From NCBI GenBank assembly GCA_038496445.1, contig JALMLS010000156.1:62001-126000 (forward strand): a stretch of 64,000 nucleotides of DNA, read 5' to 3'. A program made the translations under genes and the position numbers. This document shows positions 11,811 through 24,846 of the stretch, piece after piece. Every line of letters starts with the position of its first letter. The first letter of the stretch is position 1. This DNA comes from Trichosphaerium sp. ATCC 40318 (lineage: Eukaryota; Discosea; Flabellinia; Trichosidae). The notes under the pieces are model-generated. The model was not told where the DNA came from. It saw only the letters and a list, made by a program, of their open reading frames with translations, and did no database searches.

Positions 11811-13953
11811 TCAAAAGAACCTTTTTTTTTTGGTGGAACGAGTACTTTGTAGCTTACCACCTTTTACTTTGATTTCTTTCACAGTGGCATCTTTACTACG
11901 TAGAATTTGATTTCATGCACGTGCAGAAGTGTTTGGGAAAAGTATCAAGCCTTTTCAAAGTCATCAGATGATAACAGTTGAAGACGTTGTCTTTTTTTTT
12001 ATTTCTTCAAACAACATAAAAATATCTGCTTCAAATTGTGGCGAAGATACGTTTGTGACTCCACCGTGCACCTTAGACGTATGTATCACTGATCCCGTTA
12101 TAGGGTCGTACATCGTAAGATTATAAGACTTGTGTGGAAGGTTGAGTTTCATCGTAATTTGTTGGGTATTGTTTGCCTACATAAAAACTTAAAGACAAAG
12201 TTCTGTTCCCGAGAAGGTTTTCCTTACATAAATAGCGAACTGTTCGTTGTTTTTATGGGCCAGTATACCCACCCATGCTATCGTCGGTTTGTAATCTGAG
12301 TACGCAGTAAGCAAATATCACAAGTCGAAGAAGCTTGTACCGACTACAATGGATAAGTTGAACATCGGATAAATATTCACCAAATCTAGTTTCATAAACA
12401 AGTTCTTTGCAATATTCAATTGTTTCCTTAATTCTGGTCCACCTCTAATAGTAACCAAAAAATTAGTTCAACCACACATGATTAAAATCAGCAAGTCGAG
12501 AAAAAAAAACCCATACCCGCTTGGACCTACAACTGGACAACAAGCTGTTCCATCTGGATGTTCTGCAGTAAAAGAGTAATCTAAATTATCGAAAGTTGCT
12601 CCTCCGGATATAAACCATCTATACGCTTGTGTTCTATAAGCGACATTTTCGGAACCAGAGAATCCTATCAAAAGACATAAAATACATGAAGGCTGTGTAA
12701 AAAAACTAATTAGTGTTACCTGTTTCTCCATTGCTTAAAGCTATGTTTAGGTCGTAATTAGCTTTGTTATCTGATGGTTTACCATAATGAGTACTCGCTA
12801 TAGATGTTGCTTTGTTGTATGGTCCATAAACCTAAGACGTAGGAGTGTTCAGACTATGAAAAGAATGCGTACCTCAGAAATTAAGTGTTTTTTTGGAAGC
12901 GACTTTTCAGTGTCAACAATGGTTTGAATCATATAGTCACGCCAAGCAACAGTGTCGTGTTGGTTAGGTTCATTTATAACTACATAAATAATTAAACTAT
13001 AAACTCGTTGGAGAACAGTAAAAGTCTAAGTTGCTTTTTGCTTGTGTGCCTTCATAAAATATATTGTTGAACTCATTTAGTTCAGTCACAAGCTTTTGTA
13101 CTAATTTTGTTTGATAAGCTAGCATATTCTTATGCGTTAAAGTATGTACTGATGTCTAGTAGGTCAATTAGTATGACAAGAAATCCTCAGGAAGGATTCA
13201 ACAGACGTACATAGTTCATGTTTTCAACATCATTATCATTATTGTTAGCATTCACTGGAGAAATACCCCACAGGGCGTCTGTGTAGAATCTACAGAATAT
13301 CCCGAAGTTTACAATAATATCATAAGATGCAGCAACAGCAACAAAATCCTTCAAACGGGCAAAATATTCAGGTTCGAATTCATCAAGATCAAACTTGTTA
13401 CCACCTAAAAATAAAGGTGACGTTTACGATCACGTGCAAAATATTTTCGTAAAAACTTGCGAACCGTCAAAATAACAACACTCAATGGACCTCACCCATG
13501 GTACCGCATATCTTAACGGTTGTGGTGCAAGGGTATTGTTCAAAATGCCAAATGTCTGAAGCAGTGTTACACAAAAAAGCGTGAGGATTGAAAAGTTTTT
13601 TTCCTTTCTTACCATATTGAGCTCTCTATAATAACCTGACCATACTCTTGTCATTTGCATACCAGCTTCGGCTATAACTCGTAAATAAGTGTCATAGTCA
13701 AAATCCAGGTTGATTACTCCTCCGTAGTGCTCTGTGGACCTATGTAAAGCGTCAGCAAGCGAGTTTGTACGTAGACTTGTTTATACCCAACTAAAATCGT
13801 CGGTTTACCTACAAACTAGCTTTAGTACTTGTAGTCTACGATAAACGCACCCTGCCAGAGAAAATAATGAGGATTTTGAGGATGTAGGGAAATAGGCTGA
13901 GGAATAGCAAGCGCGATGGAGATTGACACGGCTAGAAAAAACAGAATACGCAT
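11811..13953 (-). CDS. Secreted GH-A clan (GH5-like) glycoside hydrolase
   Basis: Begins with a signal peptide (MRILFFLAVSISIALA, cleavage likely after Ala) and NPHYFLWQGAFIVDYKSTEH. Later blocks HYGGVINLDFDYDTYL, NTLAPQPLRYAVPW, GGNKFDLDEFEPEYFARLKD and FYTDALWGISPVNANNND match a family of secreted TIM-barrel hydrolases I associate with cellulase-like GH5 relatives. VINEPNQHD carries the Asn-Glu-Pro acid/base motif of clan GH-A. A second conserved block (YRWFISGGATFDNLDYSFTA) lies near the expected nucleophile region, but I cannot assign the nucleophile. About 500 residues over many exons. The C-terminal junction near 11890 is uncertain; the chosen end has a Lys-rich tail. Likely acts on extracellular polysaccharide or glycoside; substrate unknown. 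Confidence 0.75.
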
Positions 13954-14182
13954 TGTGTTTTTGTCGGTTACCAAAACGTGTGGAATCACAAAAGAATAAG
14001 TTGGAACCTCATCAACATTATTTTCAGATTTTGTCGTTAACCACATAGTACACTAAGATCGCGGCCATTGCAGGCCATACATGTAGAGAATACTATCTAC
14101 AACAAAACAATGGATGAATTTATGGTTATCAGGTTTTGTGATAGCCACTTGTTTTTATAATTTAAAATACACTTTTTTTGTT

Positions 14183-15506
14183 TTATTCCTCGATGCTTTC
14201 TTCATCTTCTGCAAGACCAACAGCCTTTAGACTAAGATTATAGAAATCTTCAGCTATCTTGTCATTTCTAGCATAAGGACGTGGTGTCATCTCCTATCGA
14301 AGAAGAAGCTGTCAATATCCAGGTCTTCAACAAATTTTTTTGACTTACCCTGGAATCTGAGTAATACTTTCCACCAACACCATCAAGTTTTGGAGAGCAT
14401 GCTACATATAACGTTGTAGCTGCACCTTGTGCCGGACTTTTCTCTTCTGGAAGGATAGATTTCAAGCAACCCATACATCCGTTGTGCCTCCATAACTTTG
14501 TACGAACAATACCTGGATGAACTGCATTTATTGTTGCATCTGATTCATGCTCCAATAGTACTTTTTGCATGTGAACAGTGAACAGAATATTAGCCGTTTT
14601 AGACGCTCCGTATGCCTAAAAACACAATAAATCAATAACGACTATTACCAAAAAAATGCTAGAGCAACCGTCAAGAGGAGCCAACTTTTGAAAGAAAAAC
14701 TTCAATCAAAAAAGGGTTTTGTCGTGTCAGTGTACCTTCCACGTGTTAAAACTTCTATTTTCCCAATTAATGTCATCAAGGTTCACAGCAGACCACGTGT
14801 GTGCAAGTGATGATAAAGTGATTATTCTTGCAGCATCAGCAGCGACAATAGAAGGCAATAAAAGATGTGTAAGTAAAAAATGACCAAAGTGATTCACAGC
14901 CATATGTGTCTCAAATCCGTCCTCAGTCTTTCCCTTTGGACATGCCATTATCCCTTTATTACTTTAACGGTAATTAATAAACGTATAAGAGTACCTGCAT
15001 TGAGAATCAAGAAATCAATAGTTTTTTCCTTTTTTAGGATTTTCTTGGCGCATTTGCGTACTGACTTTAGTGACGATAGATCAAGCTACAATGACATTTT
15101 ATAAGCGATTATTAGAAGCATACGACTGTTGCGTTTGATGACGTACAACTACGTTTTTGATCTGTGCTTCAGGAACGCTCGCTTTTATCTTCGCAACAGC
15201 CTTATTTGCCTTGTCAACGTTACGACACGCGATAATAACTCTCGCATTGTGTTTTACTAATACTCTCGCTGTTTCGTATCCAATACCAGTGTTGGCGCCT
15301 AAAGAACAGTGGTCAGAAGAGATTGCCAGAAAGAGACAAATAATTCAACAATTGCAGTTCACTCGGTATTACTTTACGCCGGCGTTGAGCTCTATTACGT
15401 TACCTGTAACAATGGCTAGTTTATCTGTAAGGTCAATACCATAAAACGATGCAACATTGTCTGCGGTTGATCTAGGTCCAATGGTGGTGCTATTACTACC
15501 TCCCAT
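14183..15506 (-). CDS. Short-chain dehydrogenase/reductase, RDH/WWOX-like
   Basis: A classical SDR of about 310 residues. Starting at MGGSNSTTIGPRSTADN it shows DLTDKLAIVTG (the first strand and start of the Gly-rich NAD(P) motif), followed across an intron by NTGIGYETARVLVKHNARVI and IACRNVDKA, whose Arg suggests NADP preference. ILNAG, NHFGHFLLTHLL, IITLSSLAH (catalytic Ser) and YGASKTANILF (catalytic Tyr-x-x-x-Lys) follow in order, then NAVHPGIVRT. It ends in an acidic EDEESIEE. This set fits retinol-dehydrogenase or WWOX-type SDRs; the substrate cannot be read. The start codon lies 97 bases from the divergent giant receptor gene, so that gap must hold both promoters. Confidence 0.85.
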
Positions 15507-15603
15507 AACGTTCTGCGGGTACGATGGCTTCAAATACAAAAAACGGTCTGAATTGGTCGTAACGTAAATAAAAAGCCATAAAAAGCAATCTGATCCACAG
15601 TGT

Positions 15604-18600
15604 ATGTCGACTTCTTGCATTGTCATTGTATTGGCGACGCTTCAGATTGTTTTGGCAGCTGCACCAATAGCTGGAGGACCAGGTCATGCGGCGACCTCAT
15701 ATGATATAGGAGATTACCTCACAGCTTCAAACGTCCAATTATTCGGCAGTCCTGATTTTACTGTTGAATATTGGATTAATACCAAGAGCCCAACACGCTT
15801 CCAGACTGTTTTCTCGTATGCTGTAGCTCGTGGAGCTGGAAGTAAGCGTGTCGGACAATTTGACGACCAAAGGTACCTAAAAAAACTTCCAACAACGTTT
15901 TCAAACGCCATAAAACACGAAAAAAAAACTTTTTATTGCCTTCAATCACAAAAAAAAGCCAAACATCAACTAACGAATATGTTTTTGATTTTTTGCGTTT
16001 CGTTTCGCTAGAAATGGAATAACAATAATATCAGTCGCATAGAAATACTGCGTTCTAACTACACCTATTCTCTCCGTTACTATTGTTGTGTTTAACGCAA
16101 TTAATGTTTGTTTTTAGGTTCACTGCAAATCATGGTCCAGGATTCTTTGTTATATTCACTCTGGACTCTACAATAGTGCTACCACCCAGGCTAGATGAGG
16201 GATGGCAACATTACGCTTACACTTATAATACTGCGTCTAATATATTTCGCATGTACCAGGTAATGTTATCCAATATGGTTTTCAATTTTGCAACGATGGA
16301 CGCAGCTAGTTTGCATGAAAAAATGAAAATATTTTTTGCAACTATTTCTATTGCCGAGAAAAAGATCCTAAAAATGGAATCATTTTTATGGTTTTCAATT
16401 TAATGGTTTGATTTAGAATGGTATAATGGACTATAATGGTACTTTATCATCAAGAGATACTGTACCAGGAGTAGAGAGTGGTGGTACTCTTGTTATTGGG
16501 CAAGAACAGGTATATACATGTTTACATAAAAAAAACATCCGAAAAGATGTAATCGACACAACACTGAAAATTAATCAATTAAGGATACTGCTGGAGGTGC
16601 TTTTGATGCTGGATCTTCTTGGTTTGGTTCAATAGACGAACTCCGAGTATGGAGCTCTACTAGAACTGGTATGACACGTTTTTTGGAATTATTTACTTAT
16701 TTCTTTAAATAGCCCAAGATATAGAGCAAAACTATCGTGTAGGACTCTCAGGATCAGCGTTAAGTGATCCAAACCTTCAAGCATTATATAACTTTGAAAA
16801 TTATGATGCTATAAATAAAAAGGTTCGTCTTGTTGTTTGTCACCTAATTTGATTCTGATTTTTTATTTTAGTTTCCAAATGTGGCTGGTAGTCGAGATGA
16901 CTTATATGTTGGTCATTGGGATACAGTTGCAGATACATACACAGTAGGAAATACTACAACACGTGGTCCTATTTCCGCAGCATCTTCAGCTCCTATAACA
17001 GATCCAACGCAATCTACCATAATCTACTCAACTGTAGGTGATGAACAGGTACGATCACATACTGTAATCCTTGAAATTGAACAGTATTTTAGGTCGTAAC
17101 ATTAAATGCTTACGATCCAGACGGAAATTCACTTACGTACACTATTGATACCTTGCCTACCCAAGGTTTCTTGCATACTACTAGTGGTACAACAAAATTA
17201 TCTCTCATCAGTACAACTGGGTCTTGTACGTAGTTTGCTTTTCATCTTTTGGCTCATTCGTAGCCTTCATCGATGAGCTTGACTTATTTGATTTCAATAG
17301 TTCTTGTTGGTAATAAGGTCATTTATGAACCAACTGGTGGTGGATCTGTTAGTGATAGCTTTGTTTATCGTGTATCTGATGGGTCCAGCTCTGTTACAGG
17401 TAAACTAAGCTTGTAAATCGTTGCCTTGATTAACTCGTCTAGGTACTGTTTCTGTCCTTCAGAGTACTCCACCTGTTGCTATACCTGCAACATACACCTC
17501 AGGTAACAAAGTGGTCTTAATAGAAGATTATCACGTGTTTACTTACTTCTGTGTAGATGAGGATTTAGACTTGACTGTTAGTTTGGGTTGTAAAGATGCT
17601 GATGGAGATCTCTTAATAGCTCATATCAAAACTTTACCAGCAACTGGAGTACTATTCCAGGCCAATACCTCAGGCGTCGTAGTGACCAAAGGTACGCCGA
17701 GCTTTTGGTTGTTGTTTTTGTTATCGCTTTTTAATTTTTCTTCTCAGGTGCCAGGCTTTTATCATCAAACATACAAGTCTCAAGCTCATCGAATACAATT
17801 ATATATGAGCCTCTTTTAAATGGAGCTGATATACAAACAACTTTTACGTATACATGTGCAGACCCCTCTGGTAGTGAATCAACAGAACAAGAAGTATCTA
17901 TTACTATAGAATCTTTTGACGATTTGGTATACTAAATTCGAGAACTGACTTTTTCTCACCGTACCCGTAGGCTTTAGTTGGTGGTAGTATGTATGCAATG
18001 AGTTTTACAGGTGTTGGATCCGAAACAGTTTTGTTCACAACAAGTAATACAGTACCTACTGTATATGGTATTGACTTGTGGATAAAACCAAAGGTACTAA
18101 ACCTTTCTGAATTTGTTTTTCTTCAAATTCTCGTTCTCAATTTCTTCCTTCTTTGTTTTTTTTTTATAAATCCACGTTTTCTGTATATCACAATAGTAAG
18201 GCGAAAAAATGATGTGCTTGAAATTATTTTTGGTTGTTGCTAGTATTCGTAAAATTGCTATTTTTATCTTTTTTTTTTCAAGTGAGTTTTTAACGTTATT
18301 TAAGGCCGGTTCGCCTATGGCTATTCTTGCAACACCTAGATTCGAGATTGCACTTGCTGTAGGTTCTGACTCGAATACTTTTGGTGTATTTTCTAGATAC
18401 ACTAATAATGCTAACGCTGTCGTTACAACGTCAGTATTTGGCACTCTTGTTGCTGAAGAGTGGACTCATATCGCTGTTGATATTTCACAAATGAATGGAT
18501 TCACTTTTTACATAAACAAAGAACAAGTCGGTATGACGGGCGTACGTAATGTCAATAGGATAGATTTTGGTACTGGACTATCTATTGGTGGTTCTGCAAC

Positions 18601-21600
18601 GAATGGTTACTACGCGGGACAAGTTGATGAGGTAAGAGACCTTTAAGCATATCCACAAAGTTGGTGCTAACTTTTTGCGAAAGGTTCGTCTCTGGCGTCA
18701 ACCATTTGACCAAGAAACCGTAGCATGGTCTTACAAGCATCTCCTTACTGGGATGGAACAAGATCTTATTGCTGGTTGGGGTTTTAATGAAGGCATTGGT
18801 ACAACCACAGCAGATATCGGAACTCTTAATATTAAGTATGTCATTTCTCATACTTCTTGAGAAAAAACCCAATAACATTTTCATAGTGGCGTACTCAGTG
18901 GTACTACTGTATTACCTGCATGGATAACATCAACTCTCCCTGGACATAATTCTGTTGTTCTACAAGAAGACAGTGAAGGTGTTTTCTTTAGAGTACCGTA
19001 TGTTGACGTTGAAGGTGATAGAGTTGCAGCTGTTGTTCTTAAATTACCAACCAAAGGAACTCTATTCCAAGTGCGTTATATAATAGCTAGATAATGTGTT
19101 AGTATGAAAAGCGCTAAAGGCGCCTCGTAGGTAAACGCTGATGGGTCTGTTGGCGCTGAGTTTAAGAGAACAGATTTCTATCAATCTTGGCTTTCTGATC
19201 AACCTCCAATAGCTCAATGGGTATCCAATGCTACCAATTGGTCTTCTCAATGGGGATCTGGCCCAGCATATTGGGCTTCACAATTGATTGGGGAACCAGA
19301 GACTTTCGATCCTACAAGAACAAGGCAACAAAGCGGGTACAGACTGTTTGAGCTGCAAACTCGAGATCTCGTAAATACGGCATAAAAAAGCTTACGACTT
19401 TTTTTAGTGATAGTGCCTTAGCATGGTCTCCTTTGACACAATGCGCGAGAGAGTGGTCACGTGAGTATTTATATAATAGCTTTATATATTACCTCCAGGT
19501 TTTTTCTAATGCAATGTATAGTGAATGCTACCTCTGTTGAGTTTGTTGAATTTGAATTTGAAGAAGAAGTTTTTGTTACTGGATTTGAGTTTTATGAAAG
19601 TTACAATCCTGGAGCCGTAGCGGAGATATACCTACTAGATGGTGATGGTAACTGGGTTGAACTTTACAATGAAGGATTCAGGACGCTTCCTAACGAATAC
19701 AATGTATTCAGACCAGACATTCAGTGTCAGCGTGAGTTGTTTTGGTTTTTAATTCTATTTCTAACTTTTTGGATATTTTTAGGCTTGTTCCAAACAAGAA
19801 AGGTTAGAATTGTTCATGATACATGTAATGCTAATGGTTGGAATGAAATTGATGCTATTTTAATGACAGGCGTCAAGTATAAGAAAGCAGTACGTAAAAA
19901 AGGAGAATGCAGCTGGGTTTTTTCTTGGTTATCCATTAATAATTTAACAATTATACTAGGGCGTCATTGAGAACTCTAACGGTATCCTATTCTATAAACC
20001 AGATCAAGATGCAAATGGTGAAGATGAAATTGAGTACCGTGCTATTGATTGCCCTTATCAAGTAGAACGAGAAAGTCTTTCGGGATTCATTACTTGTACA
20101 TGTTTTCTTTTTAGTTAGTTTGATTGTTCCTCAACCACTCATGTATTTTTTAGTCGAGATTACTCCTGTAAATGATTTTCCTACTGTACCAAAGAACCTT
20201 ACAGTTTCAGCTACATCTCATGTAGATCAAATGATTTATTTGGACGCAACGGATATTGATAGTCCAAATGTAACACTTACAATCACAAGATTTCCAACAA
20301 AAGGTGAATTATATGCCGTACGCTGTCCTCTTTTATTTTTTTTATGGCTATTATATCTTAGCAATTACCCACTATTTTCCTTCTCCGGTCTCTTTTGACT
20401 GATGACATGATAGTGCGACTATAGACCCAAAACATTCTTTTTTTTTTCTCCCTTTTTTATTCGATTACCCTTTTGCTTTGAAAAACCTCGGTAAACTCAC
20501 TCTGTTTCTAGATGGATGCTTCGAATAATACCATTGGTAATCTAAAACAGATACCGTAAGTTTCTAACATGGGTTTGTTGTATTGAAACCTATAAGTAAC
20601 AGCCGTATTATTCACTTATCTTTCTTTTTTTTTTAGTGCTTCAGCTATTCTCGAAAATATGGTAATCACTTACCAACACGTTGAAGGCAGTTGCGGTATT
20701 GCTTTTGATACATTTAGTTTCCAAATTTGCGATGGTTCATTATGTTCAAACACCTCTGAGGTACGTCATGTTTTCATTTGTTAGACACCCAAGCAAACAA
20801 TTTTTCTGCTCCTTTGTTACTTTTGTTTTGTTTGTGGCCTAGCATGGCCTTTTGTTAAAACAATCCTTGTGCATTTGTAGCCCTTTTGTTGTTGATTGTT
20901 CTTTGGTTAGATGACAATTGATATGTTCTGTCAACCTGGTGAGGATGTAATTCCACAATACATCAATTATATATTCGGAGCTGTTGCTGGTTTATTAATA
21001 CTACTTGCACTTGGACTACTCATAGTCACATTCTACGCAGGTGTTATTGCTGGTGTACCTCAGTTCAAGGTATGCATCCAATACTTTATCACATGATACT
21101 TCGATAAACGACCAAACGTTTGCTTATTTTCTATTTATAGATTGCTACCCCTAAATTTTTGATGATAATCATTGTTGGTGGTATTATCGCTTATAGTACA
21201 GTGTTTGTATGGATGCTTGATGTAACAAATATAACATGTGTTGCACGTGTATGGACGCTAGCTCTTGGTACTACCCTCATGTTTACGTAAGTATAAAACA
21301 ACTGCAAAAAAAATTTTCAACTTCAAAATTTGGCTTGACACTGTTCCTAGTGGTATGTTTGTAAAGACATGGCGTATTTTTAAAATCTTCCGTAATAAGT
21401 CTATGAAGACTTTTAAAGTACCTGAGTGGAAATTATGGGCTATAACAGGTGTTGTGATGGTACGCTCATTGAACCTTTGACGTCTATGTTACTGGTTATT
21501 GATTTTTTTTGTAGCTTGTTGCTGTTATTATTCTACTCATTTTCACGTTTGTTGATGCACCTAAAGTGCAATCTAATACTGACCCTGGAAATCGGGCAAA

Positions 21601-22376
21601 AACATTCTTGACATGTACTACTAATTACTGGACTATGGGAGCTTTAATAGCTGCAATGGTATGATGACAAAGTTACCAATTCTTCACAAAAAACCTAAAA
21701 AATTAACACATTTTTTTAAAAGGCTATCCTTGTTATCTGGGGTGTATTCTTAGGTATAGGAGTTAGAAAAGTTAGCTCTGTTTACAATGAGAGCCGTTTT
21801 ATTGGTATCAGTATATACGGCTTTGCGTTCATTGCAACAATTGCTGTACGTTGTTTTTTTTGTTGCTAAATGGTTTTTTTTCTACTTCCCTTGTTTACTT
21901 TTTTAAAGGTTCCAACACTTATCTTGGTAAACGCAAACCCTCTACAAGTGTTTGTTATAATATCTATTTGCGTAATGCTTGCAGTTACAACTAGTATTTG
22001 GGTTCTCTTTACACCTAAGCTTATATCTTGGGCAAAAAGAGAAGACCTAAAAGCAAAGCATTCAAGAAACATGAAGAAAGGTCAGTCCAGCATTAAACAT
22101 ACGAGTACTGCTGCAAGTATGTTGGACTCAAAGGCTAGTGTTGACACTCTAAGACAAAAGCTTATTGATAAGAACGTTGAGTTGCAAGAGTACATAGACT
22201 TAAGTGAAAAACAAGCAAGAAAACTTAAAATGTTAAAATCAAAATTGAAAGGAAAGTCAGATGCAGGAGATGGAATGGTTGTTAATGTAGAAATGTCAGA
22301 TTCAGAGTATGATACTGAGGAGTCTTCAGAAGATAGTGATGTTGATGATAGATCTGAATCTGTTATTGATGCTTAA
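15604..22376 (+). CDS. Class C (GABA-B-like) GPCR with LamG/cadherin-like/discoidin-like ectodomain
   Basis: The largest gene here: some 25-30 exons, about 1,250 residues. Order: signal peptide (IVIVLATLQIVLAAAP); a LamG-type domain (DFTVEYWINTKSP, then DEGWQHYAYTYN, IDELRVWSS); cadherin-like or Ig-like beta repeats (NAYDPDGNSLTYTIDTLP, CKDADGDLLIAHIKTLP); a second LamG (YGIDLWIKP, EEWTHIAVDISQMNG, GQVDEVRLWRQPFD); another cadherin-like strand set; a discoidin-like sandwich (WASQLIGEPE, ESYNPGAVAEIYLLDGDGNW, WNEIDAILMTGV); two more cadherin-like repeats; then seven helices from about 20950. Helix 3 reads CVARVWTLALGTTLMF with KTWRIFKIF after it, and helix 7 ends in FTPKL, both hallmarks of GABA-B-type class C receptors. 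A cytoplasmic coiled coil (LRQKLIDKNVELQEYIDL) and an acidic tail follow. The usual Venus-flytrap ligand domain is absent. Confidence 0.85.
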
Positions 22377-22975
22377 GAATGATAAGTTTCTTTGTTGTAA
22401 GTAATAAATTAGTAAACAAAAATTGTCACAAACATCGCTTTTTAGTCTGTTTGGACCAAACCTAGGTACTTGTCATCTTTCAACAAATGAGTGAAACTTG
22501 ATTCCGAATTATGTTCTTACCGACTGCATAGTCTATATGACTGAACATTTGAACTATACGGACCAGATCTGACGACAGAAGCATTACAACAACCCTTCAT
22601 TTTGCAAGCACAAACTTGGAATAGTTGGTGCAAGGATTAGTGAATCTAGAGGCTTCTAATGTCTTTTGAAATTAGCACTATTGATGAATCCAATCAAACG
22701 CTTGAAATTCATGCTGTGTATATTGCAGAAGTTATTGAAAGTTTGTCTTGTATGGATCCTTGAAGTATCCATACAGTATCACTCAGCGTTGATCCAGAGA
22801 CTCAAGTTGCTTAATCTTAAACACCTGTAACTTTCGGGTGGTTAATGGTTAAACAAAAGTCAGCAAAGGACATAAGAACAAAACAAGAAAATACAGAATG
22901 AGAATTTATTCAGACCTTTTTTATTACTATCAACACCTGAAGGGTACAAGTATACCAAAAATAATGACGCCTTAA
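22377..22975. other. Gap with a possible 34-residue ORF or exon remnant
   Basis: On the + strand 22659-22763 encodes a short protein-like frame (MSFEISTIDESNQTLEIHAV and so on, ending ESLSCMDP). It has no visible splice partner and may be a fragment. The remainder shows no coding or repeat signal; it separates two convergent genes. Confidence 0.3.
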
Positions 22976-24365
22976 TTAAGTTGATTTTATGTTGTATCTC
23001 CATTTCTTCGAACCATCCCATCCAATATGTTCACATACTGCTCCAGAAGTAATCGACTGTACAATGATACCGTGCTTTCCTCGTATTTGAAGCTTCGAGA
23101 AATGTGTGCTCATTCCGACACCTAAGCTATCTATACATGTTTCCCATATGGTGTTACCTGCTATGTCAACTAGCTTCACACCCACATCGCTCTCATCCAT
23201 CATTGGATGCATCACCAATAAAATACAACCATTGGAAAAATGATAATCAAATGCAACAAATCCTGTCATTATTTTAGTCTTCCACACTAGAGTAAATATA
23301 TTGTTGTCTTCTTTATACTTGTGCATAAATTCATTACTTGTTATAAACAAATAATCACCTTGAGCGGCGACATGGCGCACATTGTGATACAACTTACTAA
23401 CTTCTTTTCCAGTTTGAATATCAAGGACTACAGTATTTTCTGCTGTTCTATCCGAACCATAAACAAACTTATCCTTTACAGAAATCATACTTGGTGATTC
23501 CCCTGGAGGATACAAGTGTATCATATCCTTGGTCCACAACATAGAACCTAAGAGAACAATCTATCAATGAAACAAAAGGCAACAATGAAAAAAGAAAGAA
23601 AAAACTTTCACAGTTTAACTGAATAAGGATCTGTCGTACCATCCTTAATATTCACAGCATGCATACACCTCGTTTTTAAATCCATAGCTCTACTCCTATC
23701 TATCAAAATCATGATAGCGTTTTGATCGCAATTTTGAAGGTAAACGTCAATTGAACTTGTAAAGCCTTTTAACTCAATACTCCACACTTTTTGTTTGGTT
23801 TTTTTACAAAACCCAGCGTATGAATGTATTCCTCTATCCAGGAGAATATCACCGCAATAATCTAGCCTACCTTGATTTGTAATTTCTCTCCACATATCAC
23901 GATCAATGTCAGGTTGGGTATGATAGTGATAATCCATCGAAAGAGGTGGCGATTTGATCGCTTCTCCTGTTTTGATATTTAAGATCTTTTCAAACTTAAC
24001 TCCCCTCATATACCATACTACTCTGCATTGACTCTAAAATCACGTGCTTAGCAACTAAAGCACGTGGGTCATAATTAAAGGAGACTTACCCGATATTGTT
24101 CCTCCAAATGACGCGCAAAACAGAGGTATTGTAATCCATCAAAGTTGGATATATCAACTCCAAGTTTTGGTGGCCATTCGCACATTGGACCGTAAAACAA
24201 AGGATTGTCCCATTTCGCTTTAAATAACTGTTTCGCTCCCTTTGGAGAACATATTATATTACGTGCTCTCTTGTGACTGCTTGAGAATGCTATGATCGCT
24301 GTAAAACTACTTGTTTGCTCCATAACCGCCAAAAGGGTTTCTGGAAGGTTGAATACTGTCTCCAT
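22976..24365 (-). CDS. F-box-like protein with PQQ/WD-type beta-propeller
   Basis: Three exons (24365 to about 24091, 24010ish to about 23620, 23560ish to 22976) give about 430 residues. The N-terminus METVFNLPETLLAVMEQTSS then AFSSSHKRARNII has the Leu-Pro start and helical spacing of an F-box. The rest is beta-rich with repeated strands such as VVLDIQTGKEVSKLY and KLVDIAGNTIWETCIDSLG, which look like PQQ-like or WD propeller blades. The frame is consistent across both introns (phase 0). F-box plus propeller is the classic layout of SCF substrate receptors: the propeller would bind the substrate and the F-box the Skp1 adaptor. A single intron holds two CACGTG sites (about 24041 and 24061). 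Confidence 0.6.
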
Positions 24366-24846
24366 GGTCTGTGAGATGGTGCCAACGACTTGCTAACGTA
24401 TAAGATTGGTGAAAAAATGTATTAAGGGAGCCTCGTAGTCACATGTCATTCATCAAGAAATTCCGCTTTGTGTTAGTTAAGCCATGCTTCTCCTTACATC
24501 ACACTTGTGCGTACTACGCTAAAACTACTCGTCAGAAAACCGCTACCAAAACAAAAAATAATCTGTCATTCATCATGAAAGTCTATTGTTCAATACTTAC
24601 TTTACTATTTAGCTATTTATCGCTTCACATATGTTGAGTAATAAAAAATGTATAACTATTTGTGTATGTTCGGTATAACCAGACAAATATCACGTGTTAC
24701 TATTTGCGCGACTTTGTGACATACTCTAAGCTCTGCTAGTACCGTATTAACTTGTCTGCTAATGTTATCCTTTATTTATCGTGTTATTATTAGAGTTTGG
24801 TTTACAGCCTAACTTTCTCTTTTTGTTTCTGCTGTCATCTCATTCT
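24366..24846. other. Intergenic stretch
   Basis: A 64-codon open frame from 24443 on the + strand has low-complexity, Lys/Thr-rich composition, no splice context and no family signal, so I do not call it. Nothing else is visible. Confidence 0.5.

Noticed and set aside
18097-18444. 115-codon minus ORF
   Set aside because: Antisense to the second LamG region of the large receptor.
24443-24637. 64-codon + ORF upstream of the F-box/propeller gene
   Set aside because: Low-complexity composition, no splice context, no family signal.
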